Source: Collinsella aerofaciens
Lineage (GTDB): Bacteria > Actinomycetota > Coriobacteriia > Coriobacteriales > Coriobacteriaceae
DNA: 64,000 nt
Reading direction: 5' to 3'
NCBI RefSeq assembly: GCF_015548375.1
Contig: NZ_JADMWW010000012.1
Span: forward strand, 1 to 64,000
A program made the translations under genes and the position numbers. This document shows, in pieces, positions 1 to 8,769 of this stretch; positions within the stretch are counted from its first letter, which is position 1, and the number at the start of each line of letters is the position of its first letter. The notes beneath the pieces were generated by a model. The model was not told where the DNA came from, did not search any database, and was given only the letters and a program-made list of their open reading frames with translations.

Positions 1-37
1 TCCCGGGGCCGGCCGGTCCGGCCCTCAGGGTATCGGG

Positions 38-77
38 TTCCCACATTCATCCGCACATGTGCGGATGAATGTGGGAA
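38..77. repeat. Perfect 40-bp palindrome
   Basis: Both arms match without a mismatch around a centre CACATGTG at 54-61. A third, looser copy of the arm core (TTCGGATGAA) follows at 83-92. A GC-rich dyad (GGCCGGNCCGGCC-like) lies just before it at about 7-25. It lies upstream of the first lacI gene and may end the preceding transcript, but no T-run follows. Function is unknown. Confidence 0.7.
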
Positions 78-126
78 ATGTTCGGATGAAGTTGATAATC
101 AAGGTTTGTTCGGTAAGCGGTTTTGA

Positions 127-185
127 TTGACAGAAGTTTTCATGTTGTGGTATATGACTCGGGTATCATGAGCACGTTATCAATG
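127..185 (+). promoter_or_regulatory. Promoter and operator of first lacI gene
   Basis: A -35 box TTGACA (127-132), an 18-bp spacer and a -10 box TATATG (151-156) are followed by ATGAGCACGTTATCAA (168-183). That site closely resembles ATGAGTACGTTAACAA before galK (16275-16290). Its position over the expected start site suggests repression by this LacI protein or a paralogue. This is inferred from sequence only. Confidence 0.5.
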
Positions 186-243
186 TATGTACGATGCGCC
201 ATGGGCGCGGGGAATAGTTGGGAAGCAGGTTAGCGTGGAAGGC

Positions 244-1272
244 ATGGATCAGCAGACAAGGAATGGTCGTTCGGCGAGCGCGGCAGAGGTTGCGGCGCTC
301 GCTGGCGTGAGCCGCCAGACTGTGTCTCGCGTGGTCAACGGTATGCCCAGCGTGACGGAAAAGACGCGCAAGCGTGTGCTGGCCGCCATGGAAGAGCTGG
401 GCTTTCGTCCCAATTTTGCTGGAGCGGCGTTGCGCGGCGGGTCGTATCGTTCTATTGGCCTGTGCATGTACAACATCACACGTGTCGGTAACCTGGCGAC
501 GCTCGAGGGTATCATGCAAGCGGCGCGCGAGCACGATTTTGCCGTCACTATGATCGAGATGGGCGGCGACAAGCCCTATGCACTTGCCGATGCCTCGCGC
601 CGCATGGTCGAGCGACCCGTCGACGGCATGATTCTCAACATGAACCGCATGGCTCCCGATTTTGAGGAGTTTGTTCCCCAGCCGGGAGTGCGAACGGTCA
701 TCCTGTCCATGTATGCGCATCCGCGCTGCACGACGATCGACTCCGACCAGTATGGTTCGTGCGAGCTGTTGACCAATTATCTGCTGGAACATGGTCACTC
801 GAATATGCGGTTTGTGGCGGGTCCGGAAAACTCGATTTCCTCGCGTTTTCGTGAGGCCGGTTGGCGCGATACGCTGGGTCGTGCTCATGTCGATGCCGCT
901 CCGATGCTGCGTGGCGATTGGAGTGCGGACAGTGGGTACGCCATGGGCGAGCGGATTGCGGCCGAGGTGCTTGCCGGCGGGTCGCAGGCGCCGACTGCCG
1001 TGCTTGCGGCAAATGACCAGATGGCGCTGGGCGTTATCGCCGCGCTCGAGAACGCGGGCCTGTCCGTGCCCGACGACGTGAGCGTGGTTGGTATCGACGA
1101 CGCACTCGAGGGACTTGTTCCTCACAATCGGCTGACGACGCTGCGATTTGATTTGCGCGGTGTCGGTAAGCTTGCGTTTGAGGCGGCGATTGGAGAGAGC
1201 TCGTCTATCGAGGCGATTCATGTGCCGAGTACGCTGGTCGAACGCTCGACTGTTAGGGACATACGGGGTTAG
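244..1272 (+). CDS. LacI-family transcriptional repressor (paralogue 1)
   Basis: This is a sugar-responsive DNA-binding repressor. An N-terminal LacI helix-turn-helix (AAEVAALAGVSRQTVSRV) is followed by a periplasmic-binding-protein-like effector domain. It is clearly paralogous to the repressors at 5197 and 16570: all share the PVDGM segment, a HPxCTTxDxD-type stretch and a GDWSAxSGY motif. The start is uncertain. An in-frame ATG at 187 lacks a ribosome-binding site, a GTG at 235 has AGCAGG in front, and the ATG at 244 gives the usual short N-terminus. It is convergent with lacG, so it probably acts on the lactose/galactose genes, but its ligand cannot be read from the sequence. Confidence 0.9.
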   Translation: MDQQTRNGRSASAAEVAALAGVSRQTVSRVVNGMPSVTEKTRKRVLAAMEELGFRPNFAGAALRGGSYRSIGLCMYNITRVGNLATLEGIMQAAREHDFAVTMIEMGGDKPYALADASRRMVERPVDGMILNMNRMAPDFEEFVPQPGVRTVILSMYAHPRCTTIDSDQYGSCELLTNYLLEHGHSNMRFVAGPENSISSRFREAGWRDTLGRAHVDAAPMLRGDWSADSGYAMGERIAAEVLAGGSQAPTAVLAANDQMALGVIAALENAGLSVPDDVSVVGIDDALEGLVPHNRLTTLRFDLRGVGKLAFEAAIGESSSIEAIHVPSTLVERSTVRDIRG

Positions 1273-1288
1273 GTCCTACTCCGTTTGT

Positions 1289-1424
1289 CTCGATTTGTAA
1301 CAGGTAGACGGTCAAAAGCGGGCTACGTGTTACAGATTTAGATTCTTCGGAAAGAGCAATCCTGTTCGTCTCAATCTGTAACAGCTTGGACCCAAAAACT
1401 CGGCTAGATGTTACAGATTGAGAC
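1289..1424. repeat. Two related hairpins with TGTAACA arms
   Basis: Two consecutive inverted repeats lie between the convergent lacI and lacG. The second has perfect 16-bp arms (GTCTCAATCTGTAACA at 1368-1383 and its complement at 1409-1424). The first (about 1289-1342) uses a diverged version of the same arms. The loops differ completely. No function is known. Confidence 0.65.
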
Positions 1425-1442
1425 AAGCGGCCCCCGAACCGC

Positions 1443-1490
1443 CCAAAAAAGGCCGGGGGCGGCGCGCCGTGTGACGTGCCACCCCCGGCT
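1443..1490 (-). terminator. Terminator downstream of lacG
   Basis: A GC-rich stem (GCCGGGGG at 1452-1459 with CCCCCGGC at 1482-1489) is followed on the minus strand by a TTTTTT run (1446-1451). This fits an intrinsic terminator for the lacE-lacG transcript. Confidence 0.65.
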
Positions 1491-1550
1491 GAGAAATGGG
1501 GGACAGGTTATGTGGGCGGTGCAACTCCGCCAACCGCTCGTCGCAAGCCG

Positions 1551-2990
1551 CTAGTCCAGACGACGGGTCTGCGCTACGTGCTTGTACCAGTAGGCGCTTG
1601 CCTTGGGCGTGCGCTTCTGGGTTTCAAAGTCAACGTAGAAGAAGCCGTAACGCTTGTTGTAGCCATTGGTCCAGGAGAACTGATCCTGCAGGCTCCACAG
1701 GAAGTAGCCGCCCACGTTGACGCCCACCTCCATGGCTTTGAGTAGCCAGCGCAGGTGCTGCTCGATGTAGTCGATGCGCGGCTGGTCGTCCACAAAACCG
1801 TCCTTGTAGGGGTCCTTGTAGCCCATGCCGTTCTCGGTGATGAAGATCTGCTTGTAGTTGGGGTAGCGCTGCTTAATGTAGACGAGCAGATCGAACAGGC
1901 CCTCGGGATAGATGATCCAGTCCCAGTCGGTGGTGGGGATGCCGGGCTTGTTCACATGCTCGCCAATGCCCTTGACGCGCCAGCGGCCGGTGCCTTTCTC
2001 GCCCGTACCGTTGTGGTGCAGGTCGTTCTCGCCGTCGTAGGCCTTCAAGAAGCGGCACTGATAGTTGTTAACGCCCAGGTAGTCGTTGTAGAGCGCTGCC
2101 TCGCGCATAATCTCGAGGTCCTCGTCCAAGATCTCGATGGTGCCGCCCGAGACGGCAGCCAGGCGGTTGGCGCACTCGAGGGTGTCGGGCGCGTAGTCGC
2201 CGCGGAAGGTGGCGTCGAGCAAGAACTGGTTTTGCAGCACGTGCTCGTTGTTGGCGGCTTTGATGTCGGCGGGGTCGTTCTCGTTGAGCGGATACTTAAA
2301 CTCCAGCGACTGAATGACGCCGATCTTGCCCTTAAAACCGCCGTTGTGGAAGGCCAGCACTGCCTTGGCGTGGGCGAGCATCATGTTGTGCTCGCACTGG
2401 AAGGCCTCGGCAAGATGCGCCTTGACGCCACCGGGGAAGGTGCCCTCGATGTAGGTGTTGGAGGCATCGGCCCAGATCTCGTTAAAGGTGAACCAATAGG
2501 TCACCTGGTCGGCGTACTCCTTAAAGCAGAAGGTGGCAAAGTCCACAAAGGCGTCGATGGTCTCACGGTTGAGGAAGTCGCCCTTCTCAAAGAGGGGCAG
2601 CGGCGTGTCGAAGTGATGCAGCGTGACAAAGGGCTCAACGTGGTGCTTGTGGCACTCGGCGAAGAGATCGTGGTAGAACTGCACGCCTTGCGCGTTGATC
2701 TCGCCGATGCCGTTGGGGAAGATGCGGCTCCAAGCGATGGAGAGGCGAATGCCGTTGATACCGAACTCCTCGCACAGCTTCAAGTCGACGGGGTACTGGT
2801 TGTAGAAGTCCGAAGCGGGATCGGGGGAAAAGCGCCCCTGGGCCTCCAGGAAGTCGTCCCAGGCAACCTTGCCCTTACCGTGAGTGCGGGTCTCGCCCTC
2901 TACCTGGTAGGCAGCAGTGGCGCCGCCAAAGACAAAGTCCTCGGGAAACTGCGCGGGCGGGTTGGTGACGCTAGCAGGGTTAACGGACAT
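1551..2990 (-). CDS. lacG: 6-phospho-beta-galactosidase (GH1)
   Basis: It hydrolyses lactose 6-phosphate, delivered by the lactose PTS, to glucose and galactose 6-phosphate in the cytoplasm. The protein (479 aa) is a full-length GH1 barrel and very close to Gram-positive LacG: FVFGGATAAYQVEG at the N-terminus, the acid/base region TFNEI, the nucleophile region ITENGMGYKD, and a C-terminal SWTNGYNKRYGFFYVD stretch. The SWTNGYNKRY region matches the phosphate-binding segment of 6-phospho-galactosidases. It lies 70 nt downstream of lacE in the same orientation, so the two are probably cotranscribed. Ribosome binding is weak (GGAT). Confidence 0.97.
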   Translation of the reverse strand: MSVNPASVTNPPAQFPEDFVFGGATAAYQVEGETRTHGKGKVAWDDFLEAQGRFSPDPASDFYNQYPVDLKLCEEFGINGIRLSIAWSRIFPNGIGEINAQGVQFYHDLFAECHKHHVEPFVTLHHFDTPLPLFEKGDFLNRETIDAFVDFATFCFKEYADQVTYWFTFNEIWADASNTYIEGTFPGGVKAHLAEAFQCEHNMMLAHAKAVLAFHNGGFKGKIGVIQSLEFKYPLNENDPADIKAANNEHVLQNQFLLDATFRGDYAPDTLECANRLAAVSGGTIEILDEDLEIMREAALYNDYLGVNNYQCRFLKAYDGENDLHHNGTGEKGTGRWRVKGIGEHVNKPGIPTTDWDWIIYPEGLFDLLVYIKQRYPNYKQIFITENGMGYKDPYKDGFVDDQPRIDYIEQHLRWLLKAMEVGVNVGGYFLWSLQDQFSWTNGYNKRYGFFYVDFETQKRTPKASAYWYKHVAQTRRLD

Positions 2991-3060
2991 GATGAAATAT
3001 CCAATCGTCTAAATCGAAGGGCCAGCCGGCTGTTGATGGTCGGCTGGCCCTGAGCGTTAC

Positions 3061-4839
3061 TTACTTCGAAAGCTGCTCGGAGACGAAGGCGAGAGATTTG
3101 TCGCCGTTCTGGGAGAGCTCGATGTACTGCTTGCCGCGGCAGGCGACGCACTTGTTGCCCACGCGTTCGCAGTCCTTCTGCAGGTCGGCCAGGTAGCTGG
3201 CGGCCTGCGGTGCCAGGACGACCAGGTCAAAGTCGGGGAGCATGTCGACATGGTTGCCATATGCCTCGGCAGCGGTCTCAAGATTGATGCCGCGCTCCTT
3301 GGCAGCCTTGGCCAGTGCGTTGGCGAGCAGGCCCGAGGTACCGCCGCCCTGGCAGAGCACGAGCACGCGCTTGCCGTTGAGGTCGCTGGCGGTCGTTGCC
3401 TCGGCAGCGGGTGCTGCGGAAGCGGCGGGGGCGGCGTCGGCCTTCACGGCCTCGGCAGCAGCGCCGGCGGCAACGCTCTTGGCATCAGCCTTGCCCTGGA
3501 AGGCATCGTTGAGCTTGGCGGCCTTCTCGGCGTTCTTGGCGGCGAGCTCCTCCTGGGAGATCTCGGCCTCCTCGGCGCACTTCTGGGCGTCATAGGCACG
3601 GAAGAACGGGTAGTACAGAACGAAGTCGACGACCAGGATAAGGGCGAGCATCACAAAGGCGAGCGGCTGGAAGCCCAGGCCCATGATGGTACCGATGGGG
3701 CCGGGGACGGTCCAAGGCAGGGTGTACATAAAGCCGTTCATGCCCAAGAAGTCGATAAAGATCTTGAGGATCCAGATGTTGGCGATCGGGGCAAAGACAA
3801 ACGGGACAAAGAAGACGGGGTTGAGCACGATGGGCGCGGCGAACAGCAGCGGCTCGTTGACGGCAAAGCAGACCGGGACGATGGCGGCCTTACCGACGGC
3901 GCGCATCTCCTGAGACTTTGCCAGGAAGCAGAACATAAAGACCAGGACGAGCGTGGCGCCGGTGCCACCCATGCAGACGACGAAGTACTGGGCACCCTGG
4001 GTCAGGACAGCGGAAGCGTGCTGGCCGGCCTGGAACGCAGCCAGGTTGTCGGTCATGTTGGCAACGAGGGCGGCGGCGATGGCGGGCTCGACGATCGAGG
4101 GGCCGTGGACGCCGACGAACCAGAAGAGACTCATGGCGCCGTAGATCACAGCGAGGCCGATGTAGCCGTCGGCAGCGGTGAACAGGGGCTGGAACACCTG
4201 GATGACGCCCTGGGCAAAGCAGAAGCCAAAAGCAGCGCGGAAGACGATGTCAAAGACCCAAAAGACGGTAATGCAGACGGAGAAGGGGATGATGTCCTTA
4301 AAGGTCTGCGAGATGTTGGGCGGAACTTGCTCGGGCATCTTGACGGTGATGTTGCGCTTAATGAAGAACTTGTAGATGATGCCGGTCACAAACGCAGCGA
4401 TAAAGGCGGTCAGCAGGCCCTTGGAACCAAGGTAGGTGGTGTTGAAGCCGCTGGCGGCGTCCGTGGCGATCGTGTCGCTCGAAAGGAGCAAGAAGCCGAT
4501 GATGGCCGCGCACATGCACGAGATGAAGTTGATCTGGTTGTTCTTGGGCAGGTCGCGGTTCTGCGCGTCGGCGAAGTGCTTGGCCGTGGTGGCGGCGCAG
4601 GCGATAGCCAGGATGCCCATGGAGTAGTTGTAGCACTTCCACAGGGCGTTGTTGATGTCATCGGGCCAGTAGAAACCCCAGATGTTGGGGACCGAGGCTA
4701 CCAGGCAGAAGATGGACGAGAAGATGATGATGGGGATGACGGAGATAAAGCCGTCGCGAATCGCCTTGAGGTACTTGTTGCGGGCGATCGCGTTGAAAAA
4801 GGGCTGGCCCTTTTCGATGATGGCGATAAGTTGCTCCAT
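3061..4839 (-). CDS. lacE: Lactose-type PTS permease, fused EIICB
   Basis: This is the membrane transporter of a lactose/cellobiose-family PTS, which imports the sugar and phosphorylates it. Residues 1 to about 430 are the multi-span EIIC domain (for example MGGTGATLVLVFMFCFLAKS). An Ala/Pro-rich linker follows, then a C-terminal EIIB domain from about residue 488. Its phosphocysteine is Cys496 in VLCQGGGTSG. The 592-aa length suits LacE-type IICB fusions. EIIA is encoded separately at 6416. The start has a good ribosome-binding site (TAGGAGC). It is divergent from the lacI at 5197, with operator-like dyads between them. Confidence 0.95.
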   Translation of the reverse strand: MEQLIAIIEKGQPFFNAIARNKYLKAIRDGFISVIPIIIFSSIFCLVASVPNIWGFYWPDDINNALWKCYNYSMGILAIACAATTAKHFADAQNRDLPKNNQINFISCMCAAIIGFLLLSSDTIATDAASGFNTTYLGSKGLLTAFIAAFVTGIIYKFFIKRNITVKMPEQVPPNISQTFKDIIPFSVCITVFWVFDIVFRAAFGFCFAQGVIQVFQPLFTAADGYIGLAVIYGAMSLFWFVGVHGPSIVEPAIAAALVANMTDNLAAFQAGQHASAVLTQGAQYFVVCMGGTGATLVLVFMFCFLAKSQEMRAVGKAAIVPVCFAVNEPLLFAAPIVLNPVFFVPFVFAPIANIWILKIFIDFLGMNGFMYTLPWTVPGPIGTIMGLGFQPLAFVMLALILVVDFVLYYPFFRAYDAQKCAEEAEISQEELAAKNAEKAAKLNDAFQGKADAKSVAAGAAAEAVKADAAPAASAAPAAEATTASDLNGKRVLVLCQGGGTSGLLANALAKAAKERGINLETAAEAYGNHVDMLPDFDLVVLAPQAASYLADLQKDCERVGNKCVACRGKQYIELSQNGDKSLAFVSEQLSK

Positions 4840-4896
4840 GCAATGCTCCTAAGAGTCGGTGGGTTAGCAACGATGGTAGCTTTTGGCGTTCGGTTG

Positions 4897-5042
4897 CCAA
4901 AATGTTGACGTTGCCATTTTGCGACACAAAAAAAGACGCGAACCGGTGGTTCCTGTGCCTGCGAACCGTCGATTCCTTATGCGTAAACGTTTGAGCCGCC
5001 CGGTGGCTCTGTGTTTGCGCAATGGCAACGTTAACATTTGGG
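4897..5042. promoter_or_regulatory. Paired LacI operator-like sites between lacE and lacI
   Basis: Two near-complementary sites face each other in this 357-bp divergent region. The sites are CCAAAATGTTGACGTTGCC (4897-4915) and GGCAACGTTAACATTTGGG (5024-5042). Both have the GTTRACGTT core typical of LacI-type operators, and the flanking bases also match in inverse. The spacing of about 120 bp would suit repression loops. No other gene is seen in this gap; a CGGTGAACGGT motif is at 5074-5084. Confidence 0.5.
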
Positions 5043-5196
5043 AGCCAAAAGCCGTTTGGGGAAGCAAAAATGTCGGTGAACGGTAGGTTTTGGGTGGTGA
5101 GCGTATGGTGGGGGAGGCGTTGGATATACTTGAAGGCGTTAAAAATGACTGCGTAGGGTGCCACCAATGGCATCGTCGACATAGAAAGATCGACCT

Positions 5197-6201
5197 ATGG
5201 CCGCTGTTAAAAAATCGGTTTCCGTTAAGGATGTGGCGCGTCTCGCGGGCGTCTCGGAGCAGACAGTCTCGCGTACGGTGCACGATTCGCCCAGCGTGCG
5301 CCCCGAGACCAAGGAGCGCGTGCGTGCCGCCATGCGCGAGCTGGGGTATCGCCCCAATTTTGCCGGTCGATCGCTGCGCCGCGGTAAGTTTAAGACCGTC
5401 GGCGTCGCCATGTTCAACATTACCGGCACCGGCAACCTCGACCGTATGGAGGGCTTTGCCGCCGCCGCCGACAAACACGGCTACGCCATCACCCTCACTA
5501 AAGTAGATGGACACCCCTATACCCTCGAGAGCGCATCGTCGCGTATGAGCGCACTGCCGGTGGACGGTATGGTCGTGATCATGAACCGCATGCCGGCGGA
5601 CTTTGGCACCTTTGAGCCGCTGCCCGGTATGCAGACGGTGCTCGTTACCATGCTAGAGCACCCGCTGTGCTCGACGGTCGATAACGACCAGTTCGATTGT
5701 TCGCGCCAGGTGGTCGAGTACTTGCTGGAGCAGGGGCACAAGACCGTGCACTTTATCTCGTGTCCCGAGCGCTCGCTTTCGGGCATGCGGCGCGAGGAGG
5801 GCTGGCGTGAGACATTGCGTGCGCATGGTATTGAGCCGCCGCGACTCGTCCGTGGCGATTGGACGGCACAGAGCGGATATGCCGCCGGCCAGGTGCTTGC
5901 GGATGATCCGACCTGCACGGCCATTTATGCCTCCAACGATGCCATGGCCTACGGCTGCATTCGCGGACTCGAGTCGCGCGGAAAGCGCGTGCCCGAGGAT
6001 GTAAGCGTGGTGGGTGTTGACGACAGCCTGGGCGATATCGTGCCCGATCGGCATCTGACCACGGTGCGCTTTGATAACAAGCGCGTTGGCATGTGGGCGG
6101 TCGACAAGATTGCCGGCGCCGAGGACGTCGCACCGGGCGTGGAGCACATGCTGATCCCCGGCGTGCTTGTCGAGGGCGATACGGTGCGCGATTTGCGCTA
6201 G
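5197..6201 (+). CDS. LacI-family transcriptional repressor (paralogue 2)
   Basis: A probable local regulator of the lactose PTS genes. The helix-turn-helix (VKDVARLAGVSEQTVSRT) is at residues 10-27, with a LacI-type effector-binding domain behind it. The protein is 334 aa and retains the GDWTAQSGY motif shared by the three paralogues. It is transcribed away from lacE and ahead of lacF, with inverted operator-like sites in the divergent promoter. The ribosome-binding site is weak (AGAAAG). The effector could be lactose, galactose or a phosphorylated derivative; the sequence does not say which. Confidence 0.9.
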   Translation: MAAVKKSVSVKDVARLAGVSEQTVSRTVHDSPSVRPETKERVRAAMRELGYRPNFAGRSLRRGKFKTVGVAMFNITGTGNLDRMEGFAAAADKHGYAITLTKVDGHPYTLESASSRMSALPVDGMVVIMNRMPADFGTFEPLPGMQTVLVTMLEHPLCSTVDNDQFDCSRQVVEYLLEQGHKTVHFISCPERSLSGMRREEGWRETLRAHGIEPPRLVRGDWTAQSGYAAGQVLADDPTCTAIYASNDAMAYGCIRGLESRGKRVPEDVSVVGVDDSLGDIVPDRHLTTVRFDNKRVGMWAVDKIAGAEDVAPGVEHMLIPGVLVEGDTVRDLR

Positions 6202-6231
6202 GGTGCGGACCTGTTTGAGCTGCTGTCCATT

Positions 6232-6293
6232 GTGTTCAATATTGTTCGAACTAGTTTAAAAACCGTTCACGGGCGAAAAGCAACCGTTCATAG
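6232..6293 (+). promoter_or_regulatory. lacF upstream region: LacR-like box and ACCGTTCACGG motif
   Basis: TGTTCAATATTGTTCGAAC (6233-6251) resembles sites before lacA and the aldolase and may bind the DeoR-type LacR protein. ACCGTTCACGG (6262-6272) and ACCGTTCATAG (6283-6293) belong to a motif found before many genes in this window. Confidence 0.4.
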
Positions 6294-6415
6294 CTCGAAA
6301 TTGCGTTTTGCGTTGTTCTCTTTTGTTTGAATGTTAATGTTTCTGTCATACACAACGCAGCGCGTATGCCCGGACGCGATGCTCTCCATTGGTTCATATG
6401 TGAAAGGAACGCAAT

Positions 6416-6754
6416 ATGGCAACCAAAGAAGAAATCTCGATGGTTGGATTCGAGATCGTCGCATACGCGGGTGACGCCCAGACCGATCTGCTTGCAGCGC
6501 TCGATGCTGCTCGCGAGGGTGATTTTGAGAAGGCCGAACAGCTGCACAAGGATGCGAGCGATGCACTCATTGGCGCCCACGACACGCAGACCAAGCTGCT
6601 TTCGCAGGAGGCCGGCGGCGGCGAGATGGAGATGACCTTCATCATGGCCCACGCTCAGGACACCCTCATGACCACCATGATCCTGGAGAAGCAGGCCCGC
6701 TTTACCATCGATGCCTACAAGCGCATTGCCGAGCTCGAGGCCAAGCTCGCCTAA
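6416..6754 (+). CDS. lacF: Lactose-type PTS EIIA component
   Basis: A cytoplasmic phosphocarrier of the lactose/cellobiose PTS family. It takes phosphate from HPr and passes it to the EIIB domain of LacE. The small all-helical protein (112 aa) has the family's typical N-terminus (EEISMVGFEIVAYAGDAQ). The expected phospho-His is His79 in the FIMAHAQDTLM segment. AAAGGA precedes the ATG. It is encoded apart from lacE-lacG, on the other strand beyond a lacI gene, which is unusual since lacF and lacE are normally adjacent. Confidence 0.95.
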   Translation: MATKEEISMVGFEIVAYAGDAQTDLLAALDAAREGDFEKAEQLHKDASDALIGAHDTQTKLLSQEAGGGEMEMTFIMAHAQDTLMTTMILEKQARFTIDAYKRIAELEAKLA

Positions 6755-6786
6755 CGAACTCTCACAACCAAGTCCCCTTCCAAAAG

Positions 6787-6810
6787 CCCTGCCCCACGGC
6801 AGGGTTTTTT
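6787..6810 (+). terminator. Terminator after lacF
   Basis: A CCCTGCC/GGCAGGG stem with a CCAC loop is followed by six T residues. Confidence 0.85.
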
Positions 6811-6822
6811 CTGTTCTCCTCC

Positions 6823-6891
6823 AAGTTGCGGTGAAATAGGGACTGAATAGGGGCTAGCAGGCATAAAACAGTCCCTATTTCACCGCAACTT
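6823..6891. repeat. Perfect 23-bp inverted repeat (AAGTTGCGGTG family)
   Basis: The arms at 6823-6845 and 6869-6891 are perfectly complementary and begin AAGTTGCGGTGAAATAG. A second member with the same outer sequence but a different inner part is at 63431-63496. Confidence 0.75.
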
Positions 6892-6967
6892 ATTGGGTGC
6901 TGTTGGACATTTTGCTTCGTGGGTATACTTCCATCCGCAATACAGGCCGGAATGAGGAGGTATCCAA

Positions 6968-7969
6968 ATGCCGGACAACGGATCGATTCAAAAGAGAGAC
7001 GCGGGCGAGATGACTCACGGGCGCCCCGTCCAAATTACCGAGCATACGACGGTGGCCGAACTGCAGCCCAGCCTGTCCGATGTCGTGTGCGCAAATAAAA
7101 AACTGCAGATTGGCTTCATCGTTGCGCTCGTGGTACTGGCGCTACTGTCGGGCTTTGTAGCTCGTCCGCATTTTGCCGATACCAAGACTTGGGACTCCAC
7201 CATCGAGGTCATCGATCAAAAGAAGGGCAACGTGTTGGCGCTCACGACCTCGTGCGTCGCCCTATCTGCGGGCATCACTGCGCTGCCGGGCGATACGGGA
7301 ACGCCGGTCGCCGAACAACTCGCACAGCTTTCGGGAAACTTGGGCATCGTACTTGCCGTGCTCTATCTCGAGAAATACCTGCTAACCATTTTGTGGTCGG
7401 TTGGTCTGGGTATCCTGATTCCGTTTGCGCTGGTGCTCTTTGCAGCGTCGCTTGGCATTCACGGGCGCTGGAGCACGAGCGCCGTCCTGCGCCGCGTGGC
7501 GACTCGCGTGCTGGTGGTCGCCATGATCGGCATGGCGTTGGTGCCCGCGAGCGTGTGGGTGTCGCAAAAGGTCGACGAGACGTACCAGGTGAGTATCGAG
7601 CAGGCCGAGCAAAAGGCGACAAGCGCGGCTGATGCGAGCTCGTCAAAGAGTGAAAAGAAATCCAAAGTCAAAACGGACAAAAACGTGCTTGAGCAGCTGA
7701 CCGAAGGCGCCTCGAGTCTACTGACTTCGGTGACCGATAGCGCCAAGTCGATGACCGACGAGGTTGTGCAGCAGGTGACCGATCTGATCGAAGGCGTCAT
7801 CGTGATGATTGTGACCTCGTGCGTGATTCCGCTGCTGGTGCTTGCTGCATTCCTGTGGCTTGGGCACGTACTGCTGGGGATCGATATCTCCGGCCCGACG
7901 AACTATCTGACGGGTCGCTTTTTGAGTGCTCCGTCCAAGCACGCCAAGAAGAGTGGACAGACTGAGTAG
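6968..7969 (+). CDS. Hypothetical multi-span membrane protein
   Basis: I do not recognise this protein (333 aa). Hydrophobic segments lie near residues 46-65, 124-163 (long enough for two helices), 180-200 and 273-306. A charged Ser/Lys/Thr-rich segment of about 70 residues separates the last two. The N-terminal 45 residues are hydrophilic. A strong ribosome-binding site (AGGAGG) precedes the ATG. It sits between the lacF terminator and lacA, and a terminator follows, so it is probably its own transcript. A link to lactose use is positional only. Confidence 0.75.
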   Translation: MPDNGSIQKRDAGEMTHGRPVQITEHTTVAELQPSLSDVVCANKKLQIGFIVALVVLALLSGFVARPHFADTKTWDSTIEVIDQKKGNVLALTTSCVALSAGITALPGDTGTPVAEQLAQLSGNLGIVLAVLYLEKYLLTILWSVGLGILIPFALVLFAASLGIHGRWSTSAVLRRVATRVLVVAMIGMALVPASVWVSQKVDETYQVSIEQAEQKATSAADASSSKSEKKSKVKTDKNVLEQLTEGASSLLTSVTDSAKSMTDEVVQQVTDLIEGVIVMIVTSCVIPLLVLAAFLWLGHVLLGIDISGPTNYLTGRFLSAPSKHAKKSGQTE

Positions 7970-8009
7970 CCGCAGAGCTCTCGTGGCGCATATATAAGTC
8001 AGCTGAATA

Positions 8010-8039
8010 GGCGGTCGAGGCGCATCTCGGCCGCCTTTT
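8010..8039 (+). terminator. Terminator after the membrane protein gene
   Basis: A GGCGGTCGAG/CTCGGCCGCC stem is followed by TTTT. Confidence 0.7.
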
Positions 8040-8095
8040 GTGTGCTTGGTTCATGGCGATCCGAAACTAACTACGCCCAAACGGTTGACTATCAT

Positions 8096-8183
8096 CCGCG
8101 AACGGTAATTGTTCAAAAAAGAACAAAGATAAACAAATAGTTGTTGCAGTTGCTGTTCGAATGTGTTCAAATAAACATGAACA
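8096..8183 (+). promoter_or_regulatory. lacA operator region
   Basis: Two dyads fit a DeoR-type repressor. TTGTTC-N6-GAACAA is perfect at 8109-8126, and TGTTC-N10-GAACA is at 8164-8183. The related GAACATGTTC lies before the aldolase gene next to the lacR-like gene. CCGCGAACGGT (8096-8106) is one copy of the recurrent ACCGTTCRCGG motif. Confidence 0.5.
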
Positions 8184-8277
8184 GTGAAGAACCGCACATT
8201 CAGATGCCCGGACCTGAACGCGATTCAACACTTCCAAACAGAAACTACGCACCTGCGTATCTCTCAAGGAGGATGTC

Positions 8278-8706
8278 ATGAGGGTTGTAATCGCTTCCGA
8301 TGCCGACGGTATGTCGATGAAGGAGTCCATCAAGGAGATGCTCATCGCCGACGGTCACGAGGTCGTCGACTATTCCGAGACCCCTGCCGCGGACTTTGTC
8401 GATTCCGCGACCGCCGTTGCCAAGGACCTGCTGGAGCACAAGGATTCCCAGGGCTTCGCCTTCGATAAGTACGGCGTCGGCTCCTATATGGCTGCCGTCA
8501 AGATCAAGGGCATGGTCGTCGCTAACATTTCCGACGAGCGCTCCGCCTACATGACCCGCGAGCACAACGGCTCGCGCATGGTCACCATGGGCCCGGGCGT
8601 TGTGGGCACCGAGGTCGCCAAGAAGATCGCCCGCGAGTTCCTGCGTGCACAGTACGCCGGCGGCCGTCACCAGATCCGTGTCGACATGCTCAACAAGATG
8701 GCCTAA
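8278..8706 (+). CDS. lacA: Galactose-6-phosphate isomerase subunit LacA
   Basis: With LacB it converts D-galactose 6-phosphate to D-tagatose 6-phosphate, the second cytoplasmic step after LacG. The 142-aa protein belongs to the RpiB/LacA/LacB fold and is near full length. Diagnostic stretches are VVIASDADG at the start, IKGMVVANISDERSAYMTREHN in the middle (17 of these residues match Staphylococcus LacA closely) and GGRHQIRVDMLNKM at the end. AAGGAGG precedes the ATG. lacB follows after 63 nt, so the two form a pair. Confidence 0.96.
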   Translation: MRVVIASDADGMSMKESIKEMLIADGHEVVDYSETPAADFVDSATAVAKDLLEHKDSQGFAFDKYGVGSYMAAVKIKGMVVANISDERSAYMTREHNGSRMVTMGPGVVGTEVAKKIAREFLRAQYAGGRHQIRVDMLNKMA

Positions 8707-8769
8707 CGAGAGCCACCGAGAACTCGAACTTCTACCTCAACTTGTGAATTCAGACGAAAGGACGTTCTG

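Noticed and set aside
3250-4908. Long open frame opposite lacE (552 codons)
   Set aside because: It mirrors lacE codon bias, its translation is low-complexity Gly/Asp/Val-rich and matches no family.
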